Both the position numbers and the translations under genes were made by a program. From Paenibacillus oceani (lineage in GTDB: Bacteria > Bacillota > Bacilli > Paenibacillales > NBRC-103111), in the NCBI RefSeq assembly GCF_014705615.1, contig NZ_JACXJA010000003.1, positions 1 to 64,000 of the forward strand: a stretch of DNA of 64,000 nucleotides. Reading direction: 5' to 3'. The notes beneath the pieces are model-generated. The model had not been told where the DNA came from, did not search any database, and worked only from the letters and a program-made list of their open reading frames with translations. Positions 52,279 through 61,695 of this stretch are shown in pieces; position 1 is the first letter of the stretch; each line of letters begins with the position of its first letter.

Positions 52279-53559
52279 ATGCAGCCTGTACATCGTATCC
52301 AAGAACTGGCGCCCGATTATACGGTCGTGTACGAATCGCCGGACCCCGGCAGCGTTTATGCGTACAGCCCGGGGATCGCGGTGCTGCCAAGCGGCCGGCT
52401 GGTGGCGACGCTCGATTTGAGCGGTCCGGGCATCGGGACGGTCCCGGGGCCGAAGCGGACGATCGAATGGGGCAAGCTTTGGTTCGGCAAAGTGTTCACG
52501 TCGGACGACGGCGGCCGGACGTGGGACCATCGCACCGATTTTCCGTTTATGCATGCGAGGCCCTTTGTAGCTGGAGACAGCGTCTATGTGATTGGGCACT
52601 GCAACGATCTGGTCATCATGCGTTCCGGCGACGGCGGCGAGACGTGGGGAGAACCGTGCTTTTTGACCGACCGTCAAGTATGGCACCAATCGGCCTGCAA
52701 CGTTTTTTATGCAAAGGGAAACGTTTACCTCGTCATGGAGCGCATTACGCTGCCCGGAGTTAAGGAGCTTCGTACTCATTTGATGGCGCCTGTTCTGATG
52801 CGGGGGGATGTCCGCTCCGATCTGACGAAGCGGGATTCTTGGACGTTCGCCTCCGAGCTGACGATGTCCGAAGCATTGGCCGGCAAGGAAAACGACTTGT
52901 TCGGCGTTCCCTTCTTCCACGAGAAGGACCCGCGGGGCGCTGCGGACGTTCCGCCCGGACAGAAGGGGATGTATCCGCGGGGCTGGCTGGAGACGAACGT
53001 GGTGCAGTTTACGGACGACCGCCACTTTTTCTATGATCCGTCGGGCCGGACGTTCCATTTGTGGATGAGGGCGAATACGGGCGGCACGGGGTATGCAGCC
53101 ATCGCCAAAGCGGTGGAGCAAGAGGACGGAACGATCCGCACGATGCTGGAAACGGCGCCCTCGGGGCAAACGATGCTGTTCGTTCCGTGTCCCGGCGGAC
53201 AGATGAAATTTTACATCCTGCACGATGCAGTTACCGGGCTGTACTGGCTGCTGAGCTCGCAGGCGACGGACAGCATGACGCATCCGGACAGACTTCCGCC
53301 CGATCGCGGAAGCAATCCGAATAACGAGCGGCATCGGCTCCAGCTTCATTTCTCGCGCAACTGCGTGGATTGGTGCTTTGCCGGGCTCGTCGCCAAAACC
53401 GACTTCGGCAAACAGGCGCGCCACTATGCCAGTATGGCGATCAGCGGCGAGGACCTCGTCATCTTGAGCCGGTCCGGGGACGAACGGGCGGCGAGCTCGC
53501 ATGACGGCAACCTGATTACGTTTCACCGGATTTGCAATTTCCGGGAGCTCGTCTATTGA
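52279..53559 (+). CDS. BNR-repeat sialidase-like protein
   Basis: A 426-residue protein with Asp-box motifs TSDDGGRTWDH and RSGDGGETWGE and the AYSPGIAVLPSGRLVATLD opening of six-bladed sialidase-fold enzymes. It lacks a signal peptide. Substrate is unknown; relatives in plant-polysaccharide loci act on rhamnose- or uronate-containing chains as well as sialic acid. AAGGGGAG precedes the ATG by 5-6 bases. It stands alone about 700 bases after araB, and is clearly different from the BNR protein at 6999. Confidence 0.82.
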   Translation: MQPVHRIQELAPDYTVVYESPDPGSVYAYSPGIAVLPSGRLVATLDLSGPGIGTVPGPKRTIEWGKLWFGKVFTSDDGGRTWDHRTDFPFMHARPFVAGDSVYVIGHCNDLVIMRSGDGGETWGEPCFLTDRQVWHQSACNVFYAKGNVYLVMERITLPGVKELRTHLMAPVLMRGDVRSDLTKRDSWTFASELTMSEALAGKENDLFGVPFFHEKDPRGAADVPPGQKGMYPRGWLETNVVQFTDDRHFFYDPSGRTFHLWMRANTGGTGYAAIAKAVEQEDGTIRTMLETAPSGQTMLFVPCPGGQMKFYILHDAVTGLYWLLSSQATDSMTHPDRLPPDRGSNPNNERHRLQLHFSRNCVDWCFAGLVAKTDFGKQARHYASMAISGEDLVILSRSGDERAASSHDGNLITFHRICNFRELVY

Positions 53560-54152
53560 TGGGGCTGGATATAGCTGCCGCCTCGAAATCCGGCTTTGTC
53601 GCTGAAATCGGCATGTCCGCATCTTTCTGGCTTTAACAAAACGGGCTGTCTCCGAAGTTTTTTACGATGTGTTGAGCCCCGCTTCAAATCGATGTTCCTC
53701 GAGAAAAAGGACCCCATCTTCCGCCTAACCGTGGAATTTGAGGTCCTTTCGTTTAGCATTTGGGACGTTTTCCATGTCCTATGGACACTTTTGGGACCAT
53801 CCCCTTCCGCTTTATTATGGAGTGTATCGTAAATCGATAAAATAAGGAAAAACGCGCCCATTTTCATGCGGCCCGGAATCTGCCTGGCGGCTTTTTTGTT
53901 GATAGGTTTGTTGATGCGTTGGTCGAACAGCAGTTGCTCGACACATCATACGAAGCCGGCAACAGAGGGAGCGATGATCTTAAAAGCCGCTGATTCCAAG
54001 GCTTTCACTTTATCCTGCTTGACCGATTTCACCCAATGCGCAGCATGCCGTCTTCAACAAAAAATAAGTAAAAATGAAGCTGGAAACGTGAAGGAAAAAG
54101 TCGAATCGTGTCGAAAGAATACAAGGAAAATGCTGTAAGGAAAGGTGAGCCT
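53560..54152. other. Intergenic region before the diguanylate cyclase gene
   Basis: No gene is supported. TGTCC-TAT-GGACA at about 53777-53789 is a small inverted repeat inside sequence that loosely resembles the dispersed element (TTTGGGAC blocks). A 90-codon frame at 53866-54138 starts with a hydrophobic stretch but has no ribosome site. Possible gene debris lies at 53890-54060, with no family recognised. Confidence 0.45.
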
Positions 54153-55748
54153 ATGAAGCGAAGACAAGGATTGCGGCTGCGTCTTCTGGTCGTCGCTTTG
54201 GTTGTCTTCTCGATCTGGACGACACTCGGCGCCAGCACGTATATCGCCTATCGGACCGAGAAGGAAGCGCTCACCCGCTTGACGCTGGAGATGAATCAGA
54301 TCAATTCCGATAAAATCGCCGAGTCGGTGGACGGCTTGTTCGCCAGCATGAAAAAAAGTTTGGCTGCCACCGGCGATTATTTCGTTCGCAATCGCGTTCA
54401 GATCCCGTTAGCCGATCAACTGGAGTTGTTCCGGCTGAATCATCCCGAGTTCAATTCCGTCGTCCTGGTCGACGAGAAGGGAAAGTTGCTGGAGTCATCG
54501 CCGGCAAACGCCGCGCTGAAGGGGCAAATCATAACGACCGAAGGTACAGTTCAGGCGCTCCGGGAGAAACGGCCCCTTGTATCCGAGCCGTACATCAGCA
54601 CATTAAACCGGCTGGTTGTCGTGGTCAGCCATCCGCTCGTCGATGAGAAGGGCGTGTACCGCGGGTTTATCGGCGGCTCGATCTGGCTGCAGGAGGAAAA
54701 CTTGCTGAGCAAGCTGCTGTCGACGTCGCCGAACGATGAAAACGGTTCCTATATGTACGTCGTCAGCTCGTCCGGCAATTTGCTATATCATCCGGATTCT
54801 TCGCGCAATGGGGAGAACGTCAAGGAGAATCCGGCCGTGAGCGAACTGATGAGCGGACATTCCGGGAAGATGCGGCTTACCAATTCGCGGGGAATCGAAA
54901 TGCTGGCCAGCTATACGGTGCTGAAGGAGACCGGCTGGGGCGTCGTGGCGCAAACACCGGCGGAGATCGTGAACCGGGACACGAAAAAACTCGTTCTGCT
55001 TATTCCGCTTTATACGCTTCCGATTATGGCCATGTTTATTTTCGCAATTAGTCTTATCATCGGCAAAGTGGCGGACCCGCTCGTCAAGTTGGCCCGTTAT
55101 GCGGCGAGACTGTCTTATCAGGCGGGAGCGATCGAGCCGGTTCCTCGGATTCATGACTGGAACTTCGAGGCGAATCAGCTGCACAGGGCGCTGACGATAG
55201 CGGTACGGCAGGTCGGGAGCGAATTCGACAGCCTGTCTCACGATGCGAACACGGACCCTCTGACCGGATTGTATAACCGTCGGGTCATCGAGCTGTATAT
55301 GCGAACATGGATCGGCGGCCGCGTGCCGTTTTGCCTGCTTCTGATCGATTTGGATCATTTCAAGCGGATCAACGATACGTTCGGTCACGATATCGGGGAC
55401 GAAGTGCTGAAGTTTTTGGCGCAGGCCGTCCGGTCGCTGACGGAAGAACGGCATATGTGCTGCCGGTTCGGAGGCGAGGAATTTGTCGTGCTGATGCCGG
55501 ATACGTCTCCCGAGCAGGCGCTCGTCTATGCCGAGACGATCCGCGCCTACATGGAGTCAACGGACAGTCCGGCAGGACGGCCGGTTACATTGTCCATCGG
55601 GATAGCCGCTTATCCGGAAAATGCGGGCGATGCCGACCAGTTGTTCCGGCTGGCCGACGAAGCGCTTTACCGGGCCAAGGGGGCGGGACGCAACCGGGTC
55701 GAATTCCACTCGTCTTGGCCGGGGGAGCGCTCGAAGCGGGCCAAGTAG
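54153..55748 (+). CDS. Membrane diguanylate cyclase with Cache sensor
   Basis: A 531-residue signalling enzyme. A first membrane helix (residues 8-30) and a second (about 282-305) flank a periplasmic-type dCache domain (LVDEKGKLLESSPAN, YMYVVSSSGNLLYHPD, YTVLKETGWGVVAQ). The C-terminal GGDEF domain begins TDPLTGLYNRR and carries the active-site GGEEF, so it should make cyclic di-GMP. An I-site-like RxxD is not obvious. The ATG at 54153 follows AAAGGTGAG; the frame reaches back to 54108. It is convergent with thyA, 14 bases apart. Confidence 0.9.
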   Translation: MKRRQGLRLRLLVVALVVFSIWTTLGASTYIAYRTEKEALTRLTLEMNQINSDKIAESVDGLFASMKKSLAATGDYFVRNRVQIPLADQLELFRLNHPEFNSVVLVDEKGKLLESSPANAALKGQIITTEGTVQALREKRPLVSEPYISTLNRLVVVVSHPLVDEKGVYRGFIGGSIWLQEENLLSKLLSTSPNDENGSYMYVVSSSGNLLYHPDSSRNGENVKENPAVSELMSGHSGKMRLTNSRGIEMLASYTVLKETGWGVVAQTPAEIVNRDTKKLVLLIPLYTLPIMAMFIFAISLIIGKVADPLVKLARYAARLSYQAGAIEPVPRIHDWNFEANQLHRALTIAVRQVGSEFDSLSHDANTDPLTGLYNRRVIELYMRTWIGGRVPFCLLLIDLDHFKRINDTFGHDIGDEVLKFLAQAVRSLTEERHMCCRFGGEEFVVLMPDTSPEQALVYAETIRAYMESTDSPAGRPVTLSIGIAAYPENAGDADQLFRLADEALYRAKGAGRNRVEFHSSWPGERSKRAK

Positions 55749-55762
55749 GCAACGCGGTCCGC

Positions 55763-56596
55763 TTAAATGGCGATATCGAGCGGAATGGTCGGATGGTACT
55801 CGTAACCGATCAGCTTGAAGTCGTCGATCGTAAAATCGTCGAACCGGCGTACGTCCGGGTTGATCCACAGTAAGGGGGCCGGGAACGGCTCGCGGTTGAT
55901 CTGCTCCCGGAGCGGTTGCGCATGCCGTTCGTAGATGTGGGCGTCGTTCAGATTAAAGGTAAGGGTGCCCAACTGGTAGCCGGTTACTTGGGCGATCATC
56001 CGCTGAAGCACATAATATTGAAACACATTAAGCGGATTCCCCAGGCCGATGTCGTTCGAGCGGGCGTTCACGACGAGGTGAAGCTGATCTTGCTTAACGA
56101 GCCACTGGTTATTCCAAACGCACGGGTACAGCTCCATCTGATCCAAATCGTCGATATTCCAAAGCGAGATGACGTGCCGTCTCGAAGCGGGGTTCGTTTT
56201 CAGCTCCGAAAGCAGCCGCTCGACCTGGTTTGTAATTTTTCCTTGTATATAAATCGGCTTGCCCAGCTGGTAGCCGTACGCTTTGCCGATATTGTTGTTT
56301 TCATTCGTCCATTCCTTCCATAGCTTGACGCTATGCTCGTCCAAATAAGCGCAGTCGCTCGTCCGCTTGACGTAAAACCATAATAACTCGTGAATCGCCG
56401 ATTTCCAGGCAACCCGCTTAGTTGTCAGTATCGGAACCTCGGAGTTATCGAACCGCAGCTGCCGGCAAATCGTACTGATCGTATGGGCGGGAGTTCCGTC
56501 AGCCCACACCGTCCTTACTTGATGATCCGTATCCCATACCCCGTTATCCAAAATGTCGGTAACCAGTTCTTTGTATACTGCATCGGCTATCCCCAT
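55763..56596 (-). CDS. thyA: Thymidylate synthase
   Basis: A 277-residue enzyme making dTMP from dUMP with methylene-THF. The catalytic cysteine lies in MELYPCVWNNQWLV. SRRHVISLWN supplies the phosphate-binding arginines, and NARSNDIGLGNPLNVFQY and LNDAHIYERH are the dUMP and folate blocks. Length and the YPCVW form match the Bacillus ThyA type. The ATG at 56596 follows GAGGGGAA; the frame continues to 56656 without sense. It is a folate consumer linked in metabolism, though not in position, to the folD operon. Confidence 0.95.
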   Translation of the reverse strand: MGIADAVYKELVTDILDNGVWDTDHQVRTVWADGTPAHTISTICRQLRFDNSEVPILTTKRVAWKSAIHELLWFYVKRTSDCAYLDEHSVKLWKEWTNENNNIGKAYGYQLGKPIYIQGKITNQVERLLSELKTNPASRRHVISLWNIDDLDQMELYPCVWNNQWLVKQDQLHLVVNARSNDIGLGNPLNVFQYYVLQRMIAQVTGYQLGTLTFNLNDAHIYERHAQPLREQINREPFPAPLLWINPDVRRFDDFTIDDFKLIGYEYHPTIPLDIAI

Positions 56597-56855
56597 ACCT
56601 GTTCCCCTCTCGCCGATTACGGCTTTGATTTCGGGCGGCCGCTCGATTGGCAGCAACCCGGCATTCCATCATTTTATCATAATCGAGCGGATCGGGCGGC
56701 ACCCATTTCGGGAAAAGATCGCCGCGGCTTTTTATGGCGTTATGCCGGTGCAAAAAAAGGATAAAGCCTTGCTTAGCTGAGGGAGTATGGTATGATCGAT
56801 ATGATATATACCGGCAATATACAACAAACATCTTATACCGACAGGAGATGAGACG

Positions 56856-57899
56856 ATGGATGCGCTGACGCCAAATCCGGTGCTGTACAACGTTCCGTTT
56901 CGCACGGACAGCTTTCAGGGAATGCCTTACCGCAGACTCGGCTCTACTGGGCTGAAGGTCTCGAACATCGGGCTCGGCACTTGGAAGGTCGGGTTTCCGG
57001 AAACCGGAGACGGCTCCCGGGTAGGAGAGTCCGAGGCGTTCGCGATTTTCGATCGCGCTTTGGAGCTCGGGGTGACGTTCTGGGATACGGCGAACCGGTA
57101 TAATCTCGGCTCGGGCAACTCCGAGCGGGTGATCGGCAGATGGCTTCGCGCCAACTCGGCGCACCGGCGCGATATTGTGCTGGCGACGAAGATGTTCGGT
57201 GGTATGGACGGCACGACCCCGAACCATAGCGGGCTGTCCCGGTCCAATATCATCGATTCGGTGGAAGCGAGTCTGGAACGGCTGCAGACGGATTGGATTG
57301 ACGTGTTGTATTTTCACGGCTACGATCCCGATACGCCTCCCGAGGAGAGCTTGGCGGCGGTAGAAGATTTGGTGCGAAGCGGGAAAGTACGGTATTTCGG
57401 AGTATCGAACTTTACGGCGGAGCAGTTGGAGCAGTATGCGCGCGCAAATGAATCGTTCTCTGTCCGCACCAAGGTGGCGGCGGTGCAGAACCAGTTCGAC
57501 CTGCTGTACGGGGAGGCACCCGAACGTCCAGGGGTGCTCGATTATTGTGCGGCCAATGCCGTTGCTTACGTGCCGTGGAGCCCGCTGGCCCGCGGGCTGC
57601 TGACAGGCCGGTACGCCGATCCGGCCAAGGTTGGCCCGGGGGACCGCAGGTATGACGAAGGCGACTGGCGGATCGACGAGGCGACGGCGGAGAAGCTCGG
57701 CCAACTGACCGCGCTTGCCCGTGAGCTGGAGATGGGACTCGCCCAGCTCGTTATGGCGTATATGCTCACACTCCCGGGGATGGGACCGATCATCCCGTCA
57801 TCGACAACCGTCTCGCAGCTCGAAGCGAACGCCGCGGCGGGCAAGCTCGCGCTGGACGCGTCGGTGCTGAAGCGGGTACGAGCGATTACGGGTGCATAG
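56856..57899 (+). CDS. Aldo/keto reductase
   Basis: A 347-residue TIM-barrel NADPH-dependent reductase. The tetrad is visible: Asp and Tyr in FWDTANRYNLG, Lys in VLATKMFG and His in LYFHGYD. The C-terminal cofactor block IIPSSTTVSQLEAN is typical of the YajO/Tas-like group acting on sugars and aldehydes. AGGAGATGAG precedes the ATG. It is a single gene, ended by the long hairpin at 57972-58023. Confidence 0.9.
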   Translation: MDALTPNPVLYNVPFRTDSFQGMPYRRLGSTGLKVSNIGLGTWKVGFPETGDGSRVGESEAFAIFDRALELGVTFWDTANRYNLGSGNSERVIGRWLRANSAHRRDIVLATKMFGGMDGTTPNHSGLSRSNIIDSVEASLERLQTDWIDVLYFHGYDPDTPPEESLAAVEDLVRSGKVRYFGVSNFTAEQLEQYARANESFSVRTKVAAVQNQFDLLYGEAPERPGVLDYCAANAVAYVPWSPLARGLLTGRYADPAKVGPGDRRYDEGDWRIDEATAEKLGQLTALARELEMGLAQLVMAYMLTLPGMGPIIPSSTTVSQLEANAAAGKLALDASVLKRVRAITGA

Positions 57900-57971
57900 G
57901 CTTGATCCGGCAGGCGTTTACGCAGATTTTCCCAGAGGTTGGCGAGAAAGCAAGAGCAAGCAAGACTCCTT

Positions 57972-58023
57972 AACGGAAGCCTCCTCATCCCGATGCAGAT
58001 CGGGGTGAAGGAGGCTTCCGTTT
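57972..58023. terminator. Long bidirectional terminator
   Basis: AACGGAAGCCTCC pairs with GGAGGCTTCCGTT, and TCATCCCGAT with ATCGGGGTGA, giving about 23 base pairs around a GCAG loop. T-rich ends occur on both sides. It separates the aldo/keto reductase from the converging AraC gene. Confidence 0.85.
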
Positions 58024-58067
58024 GCTCGTGAGCCGCCGACCGAACCGGGTGCTGCACGCCTTCGTCC

Positions 58068-58850
58068 CTACACCCGGTGCGTTTTTCTGAACTCGGAAGG
58101 GTTCATGTTCGTTTGCTGGGTAAATACTTTGCACATATAAAAGCCGTTCTGAAAGCCGTTCAGTTGGGCGATCGTATCGATCGTATAGTCGGTGTGAATG
58201 AGCATCTCCTTAATATTGTGAATCCGCACGGAGGTCAAATATTGCAGAGGGCCTTTCTGGTACGCGGCCTGAAACCTTCGGGTCAGCTGCGAGGCGCTCA
58301 GCCCGTACCGGACCGCGACCGTCTCCATCTTCAGCGGCTCCGCCGCGTTTTCATCGATATACGCCGCTACGTTCCGGATTACCTCGTCGATCGGCTTAAG
58401 CTCCTCTTCCCCGGCCCTCATCGAGTTCAAGCAGAGCAGCAGCAGATCAAATACGTAGTGCGCCGACAAATCCTTATCCGCGGAAGCTTGCTTCAAGTAG
58501 TCGTACGTGGAAAGCAGCCGCTGCTTATCGACGATCGAGACGGCGCCGCAGGGCATCGCTTTCGTTTTGGCAATTCTGGGAACTTCCTCCTCGGTCCATT
58601 TGAATTCGACAAAATGAAACGATAACGCAGTGGAACTCACCTCACGCCATAGCGTGATTCCCGGGGGGACGATCACGACTTGGCCGAAACTCGCTTCGCC
58701 TTCTTCCTGACCGATCGCGTAACGAAACGCCCCTTCCTCCGGAGCCAGCATGACCCAATGCGTATACGAATCCGACTCCCGGACGAACTGCATTTTGGCT
58801 TCTCCCCAGTAGTAATGGACGATTTGATGCGACTCATTTTTTTTCCACAA
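58068..58850 (-). CDS. AraC family transcriptional regulator
   Basis: About 260 residues: an N-terminal cupin-like domain (YWGEAKMQFVRES, HFVEFKW) and a C-terminal AraC HTH (VRYGLSASQLTRRFQAAYQ, then LNGFQNGFYMCKVFTQQTNMNP). The frame continues to an ATG at 58922, but the added residues are AT-rich promoter-like sequence. A TTG at 58850, eight bases after AGAGGGG, is preferred. It is divergent from the sugar-acid operon beginning at 58956 and probably controls it. Confidence 0.85.
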   Translation of the reverse strand: MWKKNESHQIVHYYWGEAKMQFVRESDSYTHWVMLAPEEGAFRYAIGQEEGEASFGQVVIVPPGITLWREVSSTALSFHFVEFKWTEEEVPRIAKTKAMPCGAVSIVDKQRLLSTYDYLKQASADKDLSAHYVFDLLLLCLNSMRAGEEELKPIDEVIRNVAAYIDENAAEPLKMETVAVRYGLSASQLTRRFQAAYQKGPLQYLTSVRIHNIKEMLIHTDYTIDTIAQLNGFQNGFYMCKVFTQQTNMNPSEFRKTHRV

Positions 58851-58955
58851 TGCCGACACCCCTCTTGCGCAAAAATATATATAAAATAGTTTAATATTTT
58901 CCATTCGTTCTTGTATAGTCATCTCTTACAATGAAGAGGAAGAGAGGGGAGAACG

Positions 58956-59708
58956 ATGGATTTTCACGGAAAGGTCGCAGTCGTGACCGGCGGGCAGCGG
59001 GGTATCGGGAAAGCGATTACCGCCGCGTACCTGGCAGCCGGGGCGAGCGTGGCCGTCATTCATAACGACGAACAGCCGCACCAACCTTCACAGTTTGGAC
59101 CGGTCGGAGCAGAAGAACGGTTTTGCGAGCTGCATGGAGACGTATCGCAGTCCGGCCGGATGAACGTCATCTTCGGACAGATCGGGGAGCGCTGGGGGCG
59201 GATCGATATTCTCGTCAATTGTGCGGGAATAACCGAACGGCTGCCTCTGACGGCTCTAAACGAATCGTCCTGGGAGCGCATGATGGCCGTTAATCTGAAA
59301 GGCCAATATTTGTGCGTGAAGGAAACGGTGCCCCTTATGTTAAAAGCCGGCGGCGGCAGCATCATTAATATATCGTCGATCCGCGCCCGGCTCGGATTCG
59401 CCTCGGACAGCTGCTACATCGCCGCCAAGGGCGGAATCGAATCGTTTACCCGGGCGCTCGCCGTAGAGCTGGCCGGAGACCGGATTCGGGTCAATTGCAT
59501 CGCGCCGGGCGCGATCGAGACCGATTTTAACCGGGAGCGGCTTCAGGAACCGGCGATTCGCGAAAGCACGCTCCAATCGATCCCGCTCGGGAGGATCGGG
59601 GGGCCGGACGATGTGGCGGGTGCGGCGTTGTTTCTCGCGTCCGATCTATCCGCCTTTATTACGGGGGTTACGATTCCGGTCGACGGCGGCCAGCTTATTA
59701 AAGGATGA
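58956..59708 (+). CDS. SDR family oxidoreductase
   Basis: A 250-residue short-chain dehydrogenase. The cofactor motif is TGGQRGIG (residues 10-17), the structural motif NCAGI, and the catalytic Ser and Tyr-x-x-x-Lys lie in NISSIRARLG and CYIAAKGG. The end GVTIPVDGG is typical. It is probably a sugar or sugar-acid dehydrogenase. First gene of a five-gene operon with RraA-like, enolase-type dehydratase, GH26 and SBP genes. AGAGGGGAG precedes the ATG. Confidence 0.9.
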   Translation: MDFHGKVAVVTGGQRGIGKAITAAYLAAGASVAVIHNDEQPHQPSQFGPVGAEERFCELHGDVSQSGRMNVIFGQIGERWGRIDILVNCAGITERLPLTALNESSWERMMAVNLKGQYLCVKETVPLMLKAGGGSIINISSIRARLGFASDSCYIAAKGGIESFTRALAVELAGDRIRVNCIAPGAIETDFNRERLQEPAIRESTLQSIPLGRIGGPDDVAGAALFLASDLSAFITGVTIPVDGGQLIKG

Positions 59709-59741
59709 CAGGCGGAAAACCAAATCAAGGGGGAGAACAAG

Positions 59742-60449
59742 ATGGATTGGAAACAAAACTACGAATATGGCATACCGGTGCCGGAGCTGATTAAACGGTA
59801 CAAAGAATTATATACGGGAGCCGTATACGATGTGTTGGACCATATGGGCTATCCGAATCAGGCGCTTGCGAACGGCTTGAAACCGGTTCGTCAGGACATG
59901 ACGCTGGCCGGTCCGGCTTTTACGATTAAAGGCATTCCCGACATTAAGGGCGACGAAGATTTGCGCACGCGGCGCATTCACCTGTTCAACGATATGAGAT
60001 CGATCGGCTGCCCGCTCATCGATACGCGGGACTGCAGCATGGACACACAGGCGGCCCATTACGGCGAAATGAACGCGGTGCTCGGCAAGGCGTCGGGCGT
60101 TGTTGGCGCCGTCGTTGACGGAGGCTGCAGAGATACGGGCTTCTTGGTGCGGGATAACTTCCCGGTATTTTGCCAGTACCAGACTCCGGTGGAAGCGTAC
60201 ATGCGGTGGAGCTATTATGACTGGCAGATGCCGATCGCTCTGAGAGGCGCGTTAACGTCGGTCGTGCCTGTCCATCCCGGCGATTTCCTGTTCGGCGACC
60301 TCGACGGCGTAGTCGTCATACCGCGCAAGCTCGTCGTCGAAGTGCTGGAGAAGACGGAAGCGCTCGTGCAGGTGGAGAATCAGGCTCGCGCCGAGTTCGC
60401 TTCCGGAGCCGACCCGGTTGAAATCTACAAAAAATACGGGAAGCTGTAA
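59742..60449 (+). CDS. RraA-like aldolase/demethylmenaquinone methyltransferase-family protein
   Basis: A 235-residue RraA-fold protein: GAVYDVLDHMGYPNQAL at the start, the active-site block VVDGGCRDTGFLV (Arg-Asp), and DLDGVVVIPRKL. Although named after RNase E inhibitors, members in sugar-acid operons usually act as 4-hydroxy-2-oxoacid (HMG/CHA-type) aldolases or similar. Next to a glucarate-dehydratase-like gene this catabolic role is the better guess. GGGGGAG precedes the ATG, 33 bases after the SDR gene. Confidence 0.85.
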   Translation: MDWKQNYEYGIPVPELIKRYKELYTGAVYDVLDHMGYPNQALANGLKPVRQDMTLAGPAFTIKGIPDIKGDEDLRTRRIHLFNDMRSIGCPLIDTRDCSMDTQAAHYGEMNAVLGKASGVVGAVVDGGCRDTGFLVRDNFPVFCQYQTPVEAYMRWSYYDWQMPIALRGALTSVVPVHPGDFLFGDLDGVVVIPRKLVVEVLEKTEALVQVENQARAEFASGADPVEIYKKYGKL

Positions 60450-60480
60450 GCTTGCCCGGCAGTCGAGGAGGCGGAACCTT

Positions 60481-61671
60481 TTGAAAATCGTGGATATGCG
60501 AACCCGCTGCGTAGCGATACCGACGACTGCGCAGCTGCGGCACAGCACGGGGGTTCACCCCGGATATTTCATACGCACGGTGCTGGAGCTGATTACCGAC
60601 GAGGGGATCGTGGGCCTGGGCGAAGTAGGCGGGGGCGATGCGCGCGGAGCGTTGCAGAAGCTGAAGCCGAGAATAACCGGCGAGGACCCGTTTAACTTGG
60701 AGCGGATCAAGCTGAAGGTGCTGCGCAGCGTTTATTACATGTCGAACGCAAGGCTGTACGCGGCGATTGAGATGGCCTGCCTCGATATTCAGGGCAAAGT
60801 GCTCGGCCGGCCGCTGAACGTCCTGCTCGGCGGTAAAGTCCGGGACGAAGTGCCGATGATCGGTTACTTGTTCTGGCGGTACGACCGTCCGGGAGGCGGC
60901 GACGACCGAACGGCGGAAGAGATGGCGGATCATTGCGAGCAGCTGCACCAGGAGCTCGGCATCACGTCGATGAAGCTGAAGGCGGGCGTGATGGCGCCGG
61001 AAGAAGAAGTGCGTACGCTCGAGCTCTGCCGCAAGCGGCTCGGTGACTCGTTTGGCCTGAGAATCGACCCGAACGGAGCCTGGTCGGTCCCGACGGCGAT
61101 CCGGATGGGCCAGCGGCTCGAGGCGCTTGGCCTGGAATATTACGAAGATCCCTCCTGGGGGCTGGAAGGCAACGCCGCGGTCCGCAGCAAAGTAAGAATT
61201 CCGATCGCAACAAACATGTTCCCGAATAAATTCGACGATCTCGGTCCGGCGATCCGGATGGGGGCGGTCGATATTATTTTGACCGATATCCACTACTGGG
61301 AAGGCCCGCGCGGGGTGAAGGACCTGGTCGCCGTCTGCAATACGTTCAACCTCGGCGTAGCGATGCACAGCGGGGTCGAATTCGGCATCGAGCTGGCCGC
61401 CATGCTGCATACGGCCTCGACGATTCCGGTCATGACCTTCGCCGGGGACGCCCACTACCATCATTTGACGGACGATATTATAGTTGGCGGCTTGATGCGA
61501 TATGAGCGGGGATGCATTCGCGTGCCGGACGGCCCGGGCCTCGGCGTGGAGCTGGACGAGGAGAAGATGGAGAAGTACGAGCGGTATTTCGAACAAAAGG
61601 GAGATTATTACGCCCGGTTCCATCAAGATGCGCGGAGGCCGGACTGGTATCCGATCACCGGAGGTTTTTAG
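60481..61671 (+). CDS. Enolase-superfamily sugar-acid dehydratase (glucarate dehydratase-like)
   Basis: A 396-residue enzyme that abstracts a proton next to a carboxylate. It has the K-x-K pair in SMKLKAG, metal ligands in LRIDPNGAWS and YYEDPSW, then IATNM, and the catalytic His in GVAMHSGVEFGIE. The TNM and MHSGVE blocks fit the glucarate dehydratase group. The start is TTG at 60481, nine bases after AGGAGG; the frame extends to 60418 inside the previous gene. The dehydrated sugar acid would pass to the RraA-like protein. Confidence 0.88.
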   Translation: MKIVDMRTRCVAIPTTAQLRHSTGVHPGYFIRTVLELITDEGIVGLGEVGGGDARGALQKLKPRITGEDPFNLERIKLKVLRSVYYMSNARLYAAIEMACLDIQGKVLGRPLNVLLGGKVRDEVPMIGYLFWRYDRPGGGDDRTAEEMADHCEQLHQELGITSMKLKAGVMAPEEEVRTLELCRKRLGDSFGLRIDPNGAWSVPTAIRMGQRLEALGLEYYEDPSWGLEGNAAVRSKVRIPIATNMFPNKFDDLGPAIRMGAVDIILTDIHYWEGPRGVKDLVAVCNTFNLGVAMHSGVEFGIELAAMLHTASTIPVMTFAGDAHYHHLTDDIIVGGLMRYERGCIRVPDGPGLGVELDEEKMEKYERYFEQKGDYYARFHQDARRPDWYPITGGF

Positions 61672-61695
61672 AGGTTACTAGAAGGAGGTTACCGA

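Noticed and set aside
53866-54138. 90-codon plus-strand frame before the diguanylate cyclase
   Set aside because: No ribosome site and weak composition; kept only as possible gene debris.
56544-57704. 386-codon minus-strand frame opposite the aldo/keto reductase
   Set aside because: Antisense shadow: Arg/His-rich, no domain, and it runs into the thyA region in the wrong frame.
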